Positions 1 to 6,237 of a stretch of DNA of 7,415 nt are shown piece after piece. The notes under the pieces were generated by a model, which saw only the letters and a program-made list of their open reading frames with translations, searched no databases and was not told where the DNA came from. The translations under genes were made by a program, and so were the position numbers. This DNA is from Thermoplasmata archaeon (GTDB lineage: Archaea > Thermoplasmatota > Thermoplasmata > UBA10834): contig DUGQ01000044.1 in the NCBI GenBank assembly GCA_013331315.1, positions 1-7,415 of the forward strand, in the 5' to 3' direction. Numbering within the stretch: position 1 is the stretch's first letter; each line of letters starts with the position of its first letter.

Positions 1-2
1 GT

Positions 3-53
3 GTCGAAACCTTTTTCTGGGGCGAGACATTGTCCCGGCCGAAGGAGGATTAG
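3..53 (+). CDS. Possible C-terminal tail of an upstream gene (partial)
   Basis: Read from base 3, the first bases give a 16-residue tail (VETFFWGETLSRPKED) ending in TAG at 51-53, three bases before the methyltransferase ATG. The strong AAGGAGG at 42-48 lies inside its last codons, which is typical of translationally coupled operon genes. The tail holds an FWGE string also found near the C-terminus of the next protein (LFWGED), so a related methyltransferase is conceivable but unproven. The other two forward frames are also open here, so the reading frame is inferred from operon-like spacing only. No function can be assigned. Confidence 0.35.
   Translation, partial: VETFFWGETLSRPKED
42..48 (+). 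promoter_or_regulatory. Ribosome binding site of the methyltransferase gene
   Basis: AAGGAGG is a near-perfect Shine-Dalgarno sequence, eight bases before the ATG at 57. With the in-frame stop at 51-53 it fixes the start of the methyltransferase, since no earlier in-frame start exists after that stop. Confidence 0.85.
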
Positions 54-56
54 AAT

Positions 57-941
57 ATGCCACGTGCAAAGGTGCCTGTTATCGAGCTCAAGGGGACCGC
101 GAAGACCGTCAAGATCGGGGCCACGAACACCCCGGTCATCGTTGGGGAGAGGATCAACCCTACCAACAGGAAGGCTCTCATCGAGAAGCTCAAGGCGGGA
201 GAGTTCGAGGTTCTCGCTGGCGAGGCGAAGAAGCAGGTGGACAGCGGAGCGGACATACTCGACATAAACGTGGGCGTCCCGGGGATAGACGAGAAGCACG
301 CCATGCTCGAGGCCCTGAGGATAGTCCAGGGGGCCGTAGACGTCCCGCTATGGATCGACACGTCCGACCCAGCCGTGCTGGCTGAGGCCCTGAAGACCGT
401 CAAGGGACGGCCGGGCATCAACTCGACGACCGGGGAGGAGAAGAGGATGGAGGCCGTGATACCGTTGGCGGCAGAGTACGACGCCGCCTTGGTCGGCCTG
501 GTCATCGACGACGCCGGGATTCCGACGACGACCGAGAAGCGGGTGGAGATCGCGGGGAATATCATCGACCGCGCCGAGAAGGCCGGCATGGACCGCAAGA
601 ACCTGATAATCGACTGCGTCGCGCTGGCGTGTGGCACTTCGGACAGTGGCGCCAGAGCCACGCTCGACACCATAAGGACCGTCACCGAGAAGTACGGCGT
701 GAACACCACGCTCGGCCTCAGCAACGCCTCGTTCGGGCTTCCCTCGAGACCGAAGCTCAACGCGACATTCATGCTCATGTGCGGGGGCGAGGGCATGTCC
801 TGCTTCATCGGTAACCCGAACGACCCTGAGATGATGTTCGCCCTCAAGGCGTCGAAGCTCTTCTGGGGAGAGGACAAGTTCGCGATGGGCTACTTGACCT
901 ACTACAGGAAGTGGCAGGCGGGGATCGCCGCGAAGCAGTAG
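57..941 (+). CDS. Methyltetrahydrofolate:corrinoid-type methyltransferase (pterin-binding TIM barrel)
   Basis: This complete 294-residue protein belongs to the pterin-binding family that includes AcsE, MtgA and the folate domain of MetH. These enzymes transfer a methyl group between methyl-tetrahydropterin and a corrinoid protein in the cytoplasm. Visible motifs are VIVGERINP (27-35), GADILDINVG (64-73), WIDTSDP (99-105), GINSTTGEE (120-128), IIDCVAL (184-190) and LGLSNASFGLPSRP (219-232). D101, N122, D186 and N223 fall where Moorella MeTr has its pterin-contacting D75, N96, D160 and N199, with near-identical spacing (21, 64 and 37 versus 39). The N-terminus is about 25 residues longer than AcsE. 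Partners such as a corrinoid protein or reductase are not in the window; the open reading frame just upstream suggests an operon. The family is confident. The natural donor (tetrahydrofolate, tetrahydromethanopterin or a catabolic methyl source) is undecided. Confidence 0.9.
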   Translation: MPRAKVPVIELKGTAKTVKIGATNTPVIVGERINPTNRKALIEKLKAGEFEVLAGEAKKQVDSGADILDINVGVPGIDEKHAMLEALRIVQGAVDVPLWIDTSDPAVLAEALKTVKGRPGINSTTGEEKRMEAVIPLAAEYDAALVGLVIDDAGIPTTTEKRVEIAGNIIDRAEKAGMDRKNLIIDCVALACGTSDSGARATLDTIRTVTEKYGVNTTLGLSNASFGLPSRPKLNATFMLMCGGEGMSCFIGNPNDPEMMFALKASKLFWGEDKFAMGYLTYYRKWQAGIAAKQ

Positions 942-1056
942 TCCTCCGCGACTGAGCCAACCCCTTCAAACACCTTTCCAGCTTCTTATTCCGGAGACTC
1001 CATCGGGCACACAGCTCACGCTGGACGGTCGTCTTTCACACATCGTCCCTGTCGCC

Positions 1057-2850
1057 TCACCTGCGTCTCAGCTTCGGGTTGAGCACGTCATCCAGCGCGT
1101 AACCCACGAGAGAGAACGAGAGCACCATTATCAGGATCGACAGGCCAGGCGGTATGATCGACCACCAGGCGCCCCGATAGAACGCGCCGAAGCTGTACGC
1201 CCCCTCCAGCATCGTCCCCCAGCTTATGACCGTCGGGTCGCCCAGGCCGAAGAAGTCCAGGAACGACTCCGAGAATATCGCCAGGGATATGAGCAGGACG
1301 GTGTTGGCGAATATGAGCGGCATCACGTTGGGCATGATGTGCCTGGAGATGATGTGCATGTCCCCCGCACCCACCGCCTTCGCCCTCTCTATGAACTGCC
1401 TCTCCTTCACGGTCAACACCTGGGATCTGACGATTCTTGCGGTGGACGGCCAGCTCGTGATACCTATGACGACGATGATCCATATGAACTCCCGGCCCAG
1501 GATGGCCATCATGACTATCATCAGAGGGAACCACGGGAGCACCAGGAAGAAGTCGGTCGCCCTCATGAGCACCTCGTCGGTCACTCTGCCGAAGTAGCCC
1601 GCCGCGAGACCGACCGCCGCGCCCAGCAGCGCCGATATGGCTGTCGCCATGAGCCCGACATAGAGGGACGCCCTCGTCCCGTAGACCGTCATGCTCCATA
1701 CGTCCTGCCCCTTGTGGTCCGTTCCCAGCGGATGGACGAAGCCGGTGTATGGTGACGGCGAGAACGACGGTGGAAGAGGATTGATCCATCCGTCGGCTAT
1801 CTGGTTCGGTTCGTGGTTCTCGGTGAAGTTAGGGTCCTCTACCGTCGACAGGAACGGGGCGAAGACCGCGATCACGATGAATATCATGAGTATCATGAAG
1901 CCCCCGAAGCCCAGGCGATTGGACCTGAATATCTTCCAGGTCTTCCTGAAGCTCTTGATCTGCAGCCTGAGCTTCTCAGCGTCCGAACTGGTCCAGAGGG
2001 TGTGGTCCCTGCGGTACTTGGTGGTTATGTAGTATGCCGCGAAGCCCACTATGGCTATCGTCACCAGCAGCTTCAGCCAGTTCTCGGAGAGCCATGTCGG
2101 GATCTTGTTCACTTGAACGGACACGAGGGTGTAGTTAGTGTTGCCCGAGGCGTCCGTCACGGTCAGGTTGACCAGGTACGACCCGCTCTTGTTGAACCAG
2201 AACGGTGCCAAGACACCGTACAACGTGATGTCTTCCCCGTCGTACATGAAGTTCCATGTGTAGTTCACTATGCGGGCGTTGTCCGTGGAGCTGGTCGCGG
2301 AGAGGTTGACGAGCGTTCCGACCTGTATGGTCCTGTTGGTGCCCTTCGCGATCGGCGGCAGTAGGTCCACGTTGACCGTCACCATGACGTAGTCCAGGTC
2401 CCAGTTGCCCTCCGCGTCTGACACGTTGAGCGTTACGTTGTACACGCCCGGGACCGCGAACTCGCGCGTTATGGCCATTCCGTACAGTGTCTGGGGGCCG
2501 AACTCGTCGAAGGTCCACGTGTAGTTCGTGACGCCTATGTTGTCGGTGGATCCCGAGGCGTTGAGCGTTATGATCGCTCCCGCGAATATCACCCTGTCCG
2601 CGCCCGCGTTCGCCACCGGTGGGATGTCGTCCTGGAGCGCCAGCGACGAGATTCCCGCGACCGTCGAATCTTGGTCCGTGTCCTCGTTGATCGCCAGCGA
2701 AGCGGCCATGAACGAGCACAACACTATCATCATCGCCACTACGACGCTCGCCCAGTCCATCGAACCCACATGTCCCCTGAGGCTACCGCCGAAGCGTCCC
2801 GTTGCCTGTGACTTTTGCGAATCCCTGTTCGGCATGGTATCCTCTCTCAT
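1057..2850 (-). CDS. dppC: DppC/OppC-type ABC permease with N-terminal PKD-domain extension
   Basis: This 597-residue membrane protein is about twice the usual length of DppC. From about residue 298 it is an ordinary DppC/OppC permease: RSNRLGFGG then a membrane helix (314-334), an external loop with HPLGTDHKGQDVWS (373-386), further helices, and the EAA loop with ERAKAVGAG...IMPN (488-508) that contacts the ATPase. The first 280 residues are extra: a basic leader, a membrane anchor (34-54), two tandem PKD-like domains (about 76-161 and 164-247) and a second helix (258-276). The likely topology puts both PKD domains outside the cell. The gene overlaps dppB by ATGA (2847-2850), so translation is coupled. 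An alternative start is the ATG at 2835, preceded by GAGAGG five bases upstream; it costs only five residues. Permease identity is certain. The extension's role is unknown; it could bind ligand, cell envelope or the binding protein. Confidence 0.93.
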   Translation of the reverse strand: MREDTMPNRDSQKSQATGRFGGSLRGHVGSMDWASVVVAMMIVLCSFMAASLAINEDTDQDSTVAGISSLALQDDIPPVANAGADRVIFAGAIITLNASGSTDNIGVTNYTWTFDEFGPQTLYGMAITREFAVPGVYNVTLNVSDAEGNWDLDYVMVTVNVDLLPPIAKGTNRTIQVGTLVNLSATSSTDNARIVNYTWNFMYDGEDITLYGVLAPFWFNKSGSYLVNLTVTDASGNTNYTLVSVQVNKIPTWLSENWLKLLVTIAIVGFAAYYITTKYRRDHTLWTSSDAEKLRLQIKSFRKTWKIFRSNRLGFGGFMILMIFIVIAVFAPFLSTVEDPNFTENHEPNQIADGWINPLPPSFSPSPYTGFVHPLGTDHKGQDVWSMTVYGTRASLYVGLMATAISALLGAAVGLAAGYFGRVTDEVLMRATDFFLVLPWFPLMIVMMAILGREFIWIIVVIGITSWPSTARIVRSQVLTVKERQFIERAKAVGAGDMHIISRHIMPNVMPLIFANTVLLISLAIFSESFLDFFGLGDPTVISWGTMLEGAYSFGAFYRGAWWSIIPPGLSILIMVLSFSLVGYALDDVLNPKLRRR

Positions 2851-3845
2851 ATCTTCACCCTCGGGTCAAGATAGACGTATACTATATCCGCGATGAAGTT
2901 GGCGATCAGGACAGCGAGCGCCATCAGGAGGAACAGGGCCTGCAACAGCGAGTAGTCCTGCTCAAGGACCGCGTCCCAGGTCATGAGCCCGAGCCCGTCG
3001 TACGAGAAGACCATCTCGACCATAATCGTCCCGCCCAGGACCCAGCCGATGCTGATAGCCATGACGGTCACGACCGGTAGCAACGCGTTGCGCATCGCGT
3101 GGTCGTTGAGTATCCGCTTGTTCGAGAGCCCCTTGGCCCTCGCCGTCACGATGTAGTCCTCCGTCAGGACGTCGGTGAGCGAGTTCCTCATTATGAGAGC
3201 GAACTCCGCCATGATCTCGAGCGTGAACGCCATCAGGGGTAACGCTAAGTGGTATAATCTGCTCAGTATGATCGTCCCTATACCGGCGTCGTCAAGATTG
3301 ACCGCCCCCACCCAGGGTAACGACCCCTCGGAACCCTTGATGGGGAACCACTGGAGCCATCCAGCGAATATCATGAGGAGGAACAGGGCGAACAGGAAAG
3401 TCGGCATGGAGTAGAAGACGAGCGCGGCGCTCATGCCGATGGCGTCCGCGGGCTTGCCGCGCCTCCACGCGGCGAACTTGCCGAGGGACACCCCGAGAAT
3501 TATCGCGAGCACCGTCCCCGTCCCGAGGAGGATCACGGTGTTCTTCAGGGCGGGCCACATGATGTCCGTCACGTCCGCGAATTTACGCACGCCCGTAGAT
3601 ATGCCCCAGTCGAGCGTGAACACCTGGTAGATGTACTTCAGGTACTGCTCGTGCATCGGGAGGTCCAGACCGAAGTACTCGAGGATCGCCTGCTTGAGCT
3701 CAGGGTCGCCGATCCTGGGGACGAGAACGGAGGTGGGGTCCCCAGGCATGATCCTGAACAGGAAGAAGTTGAACGAGATGATAACTATGAACGTGATGAA
3801 GACGTAGACCAGCTTCTTGAGGACGTATGACCTCATGCTGACCAT
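2847..3845 (-). CDS. dppB: DppB/OppB-type ABC transporter permease
   Basis: This 332-residue inner permease of a peptide/nickel-type importer has the full family architecture and normal length. It shows a first helix (about 11-31) running into the FRIMPGDP motif (30-37), an external segment with FGLDLP and TLDWGIS, then five more helices near 103-122, 137-160, 191-216, 256-279 and 300-322. The cytoplasmic EAA loop (229-257, DYIVTARAKGLS...ALLP) docks the ATPase. The C-terminus YVYLDPRVKI is typical. The ATG at 3845 is preceded by GGGAGGAG nine bases upstream, which favours it over the ATG at 3836. The gene has its own TATA box and forms a two-gene unit with dppC. The substrate cannot be read from the permease; peptides are the usual cargo of the family, but sugars and metals also occur. 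Confidence 0.95.
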   Translation of the reverse strand: MVSMRSYVLKKLVYVFITFIVIISFNFFLFRIMPGDPTSVLVPRIGDPELKQAILEYFGLDLPMHEQYLKYIYQVFTLDWGISTGVRKFADVTDIMWPALKNTVILLGTGTVLAIILGVSLGKFAAWRRGKPADAIGMSAALVFYSMPTFLFALFLLMIFAGWLQWFPIKGSEGSLPWVGAVNLDDAGIGTIILSRLYHLALPLMAFTLEIMAEFALIMRNSLTDVLTEDYIVTARAKGLSNKRILNDHAMRNALLPVVTVMAISIGWVLGGTIMVEMVFSYDGLGLMTWDAVLEQDYSLLQALFLLMALAVLIANFIADIVYVYLDPRVKI

Positions 3846-3914
3846 GGTGACTCTCCTCCCTCACCACTCCGTGGACGCCACGAAGCGGCCGCATTTAACC
3901 CCTTGTCGTCAGAG

Positions 3915-3924
3915 CTATATATCG
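3915..3924 (-). promoter_or_regulatory. TATA box of the dppBC unit
   Basis: On the minus strand CGATATATAG stands about 70 bases before the dppB start. An archaeal TATA box places transcription start about 25 bases downstream, near 3895, leaving an untranslated leader of roughly 50 bases that contains the GGGAGGAG ribosome site. The same CGATATAT core occurs before dppA. This is seen by eye only; no start-site data exist here. Confidence 0.5.
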
Positions 3925-4003
3925 ATGTCTCTCCGTCACCCATCTTGTCCCCGTTCCCCACCAGTTGTCCTTCCTTCCACTCGGGTCTTGTCGAAAGTGG
4001 ATT

Positions 4004-4034
4004 CCTGGCCCGGGGAAGTCGCCCCCGAGCCAGG
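4004..4034 (-). terminator. Hairpin in the dppA-dppB spacer (possible 3' end or processing signal)
   Basis: CCTGGC (4004-4009) pairs with GCCAGG (4029-4034), and CGGGG (4011-4015) pairs with CCCCG (4023-4027). This gives an 11-pair stem with one C/A mismatch and a seven-base loop. It begins 33 bases past the dppA stop codon and about 80 bases before the dppB TATA box. No U-run follows on the transcribed strand, so it is not a canonical intrinsic terminator. It may instead cap or stabilise the dppA transcript, as often seen for highly expressed binding-protein genes in importer operons. Confidence 0.45.
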
Positions 4035-4066
4035 CGTCGCATATATGGTTTTCACCGTGCTGGGGC

Positions 4067-6067
4067 TCAGTCTCCCAGTGGACTGCTGTCGTCCTTCTCC
4101 TTCTTCTTCTTGCCGCCCTTCGACTTCAGCAACACCACCGCGACCACGGGCGCGGCGATGACTGCTATCCCCGCGCCTATGGCCACCCATGGTATGTCCG
4201 TGGTCTTCACGATTCCCGTCGGAACCAGGTCGAAGAACAGCGGGTTGCCGGTCCAGAAGTTGTCCATGCTCCTTCCCGGGTGCGCGTCCCAGTCGCCCCA
4301 TCCCTCGAAGGTGTCGGTCCTCCACGCGTAGGTCTGGTACACGTAGGCCAGGATTATGTAGTAGGCGTCCTCGTAGTTGACCCTCTGACAGTTGTAGACC
4401 GCCTCTCGCCTGTCGTCCTCGTCGAAGGTGATGACCGACAGCGTGTAGTTCTCCTCGTACTCGGGCGTGGAGTAGAGGTTGTCGTTCCATCCGTTCCAGG
4501 AGTACTTGGACTGGCAGAAGAGCTGGTACTGCGGGTCGACATCCGCGCTCCAATACCATATCATGGTGTCGTAGGCGTACCCGTACACGTAGGCCCCCAG
4601 GGCGGCCTCGGTCATGATCCGGTAGTTGATGTCTATCCCGATCTTCGCCCACTCGGACTCGACGTACATCGCGATGTCCTTCTCCTCCGGGAACTCCTGC
4701 CTGATGGCCATGTCGTACACGAGCGGCGTGCCCTCTGCGACGAGCCCCTCCGTGACCGCGTAGCTGTCCGCAGTACACACCCTCACGTTAGGCGATTCGG
4801 GCGTGTATCTGTACCCGTTGTCCTCGAGCAAGGCGTTGGCGGCGACGAGGTCGTAGTGGTACAGTTCGTCGTTCGTCGGCTCGTAGTGCCACTCCTCGTT
4901 GACCGGCGGTATCAGGGTCGAGCCCTCGTCGGCGAGGCCAAGGTAGTAGTTGTCCACTATGTACGTCTTGTCCGTCGCCATCGCCATGGCCTGCCTGATC
5001 ACGTCATCCAGCCTTGACGGGTTCGGTCCCGCGTTGTTCATGTTGACCGCGATCTCGGTCCAGTACTGGGTACACTTCGGTCCGTCGTACGCGACGACAT
5101 CATCGAGTTCCCCGCTCAGCACCTTGTTCTTCATGGTCAGGTACTCGTGCGGTGGGAACTGAGCGATGTCGAGGTCGCCGTTCTCGAGCGCGATTGCCAT
5201 CGCGGTCGCGTCGTCGAAGAAGTGCATCTCGAGTCTCTCGAATTGTATCTCGGGTGAGTCGGGCTTGTCTATCGCCCAGTGGTAGTTTGGGTTCTTGACG
5301 AAGGTCAGCTTGTCACCCTGCAGGAACTCTTGGTAGATGTTATCAGTCGCCATGAACGGACCCGTTCCCACTATCGGCGGGTCCGAGTCCTCGAACACTC
5401 CCTCCCAGTCGAAGCCGACCTCCGCCGCGGTGTAGTCTCGCAGCATGTGCTCGGGCAGTACAGGTATGCACATGATCCTCGCGTAGGCCGCGGGCATCGG
5501 CTCCTCCGAGCTCCTGTCGTAGAAGTGGATCCTCACAGTGTTAGGCTCCCCAGGAACCTCCTCAGCGTAGTCTATGAAGTACGCGTACGGCTGGTACGCC
5601 CACATCTGCGCGTAGTTGTTCGCGTTCAGGTTGACGGTGAATATGACGTCGTCGACCGTCAGCTTCTCCCCGTCATGCCACCGCGCATTGGGGGTTATCT
5701 CAAGGTCCCAAACAGATCCGTACGGGATGTAGTCCGCGTTGACTCCCGCGTTCAACGCAATGTTGGGCGCGATTCCAAGGTCTTCATCCACGCACTGGAG
5801 CGTGTCGTAGACGAGTCCATAGAATATGTACGCAGCGTCGACCAACCCGACGTTCGGGTTCATGCTGTCGACCTTCTGCAGGAATCCTATCTTGAGCGTT
5901 CCACCATCATCCGCGGCTGCCGCGTTGCCGATCACGGTGTTCATCACACCCGCGATAGGCACAGCCAAGACAGTCGCGATCAGAACCACAGCACAGGCTT
6001 TGAAGATACCAAACCTTCTGACATGCAAGTCCTTATCCCCCGCTCTCACTTTCCATCCAGGCCTCAT
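4067..6067 (-). CDS. dppA: Extracellular solute-binding protein, family 5 (DppA/OppA type)
   Basis: This is the ligand-capturing subunit of the importer encoded downstream. Numbered from the ATG at 6067 it has 666 residues. A basic RRFGIFK stretch is followed by a hydrophobic signal segment (about 24-41) ending near NAAAADDGG. The family-5 fold then begins at GTLKIGF, with the signature NARWHDGEKLTVDDVIF (127-143) and the later IPVLPEHML motif. A membrane helix (about 627-647) and a lysine-rich tail (KGGKKKKEK) end the protein. There is no lipobox cysteine, so this helix should anchor it to the outer face of the membrane. The start is uncertain: the frame is open to TTG 6214, ATG 6112 is preceded by GAGGA, ATG 6067 has no clear ribosome site, and TTG 6028 has GGGGGA seven bases upstream and gives the most normal signal-peptide length. 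I took the ATG nearest the signal segment. The ligand is unknown. Confidence 0.92.
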   Translation of the reverse strand: MRPGWKVRAGDKDLHVRRFGIFKACAVVLIATVLAVPIAGVMNTVIGNAAAADDGGTLKIGFLQKVDSMNPNVGLVDAAYIFYGLVYDTLQCVDEDLGIAPNIALNAGVNADYIPYGSVWDLEITPNARWHDGEKLTVDDVIFTVNLNANNYAQMWAYQPYAYFIDYAEEVPGEPNTVRIHFYDRSSEEPMPAAYARIMCIPVLPEHMLRDYTAAEVGFDWEGVFEDSDPPIVGTGPFMATDNIYQEFLQGDKLTFVKNPNYHWAIDKPDSPEIQFERLEMHFFDDATAMAIALENGDLDIAQFPPHEYLTMKNKVLSGELDDVVAYDGPKCTQYWTEIAVNMNNAGPNPSRLDDVIRQAMAMATDKTYIVDNYYLGLADEGSTLIPPVNEEWHYEPTNDELYHYDLVAANALLEDNGYRYTPESPNVRVCTADSYAVTEGLVAEGTPLVYDMAIRQEFPEEKDIAMYVESEWAKIGIDINYRIMTEAALGAYVYGYAYDTMIWYWSADVDPQYQLFCQSKYSWNGWNDNLYSTPEYEENYTLSVITFDEDDRREAVYNCQRVNYEDAYYIILAYVYQTYAWRTDTFEGWGDWDAHPGRSMDNFWTGNPLFFDLVPTGIVKTTDIPWVAIGAGIAVIAAPVVAVVLLKSKGGKKKKEKDDSSPLGD

Positions 6068-6086
6068 GTTGTGTCGAGGTCTGGCC

Positions 6087-6104
6087 CCGGCCAAGCTTGG
6101 CCGG
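6087..6104. repeat. Perfect 18-bp palindrome at the dppA 5' end
   Basis: CCGGCCAAGCTTGGCCGG is its own reverse complement. Allowing a two-base bulge, the arms extend to CTGG (6081-6084) and CCAG (6105-6108), giving 13-pair arms. If dppA starts at 6067 or 6028, the palindrome lies in the untranslated leader 20 to 60 bases before the start codon. There it could be an operator or an RNA hairpin affecting translation. If translation starts at 6112 it would be coding. Confidence 0.6.
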
Positions 6105-6193
6105 CCAGCCATTCCATTCCTCGAAATCCTCCATGCTCCTTCCAAGGAAGATTTCTCCCCTGTTGAATGGCCAGCCCCTTGAATACTATCTGT

Positions 6194-6203
6194 GGTATAA
6201 GAA
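6194..6203 (-). promoter_or_regulatory. Alternative TATA-like element of dppA
   Basis: On the minus strand TTCTTATACC resembles an archaeal TATA box. It would place transcription start near 6173, about 105 bases before the ATG at 6067. It is weaker than the CGATATATC element some 30 bases upstream and may be chance. Confidence 0.25.
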
Positions 6204-6226
6204 CATTGCGACAATCAGCTTCGCAA

Positions 6227-6236
6227 TGATATATCG
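6227..6236 (-). promoter_or_regulatory. TATA box of dppA
   Basis: On the minus strand CGATATATCA matches the core of the dppBC box (CGATATATAG). Transcription would start near 6206, downstream of the TTG at 6214, which argues against the longest possible dppA reading frame. The leader would be about 140 bases to the ATG at 6067 and would include the 18-bp palindrome. Confidence 0.5.
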
Positions 6237-6237
6237 T

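Noticed and set aside
50..877. Long open frame on the strand opposite the methyltransferase.
   Set aside because: It mirrors a well-supported gene with conserved catalytic motifs; GC-rich third positions create such antisense frames.
942..1056. Convergent gap with T-rich TTCTTATT near 982-989 and a weak GGACG/CGTCC pair (1023-1027 and 1044-1048).
   Set aside because: The T-run is too short and the stem too small, with a 16-base loop, to call a terminator for either gene, although transcripts must end near here.
3965..5017. Long plus-strand frame opposite dppA and the spacer.
   Set aside because: Its product is low-complexity Val/Arg/His-rich and lies antisense to the conserved family-5 binding domain.
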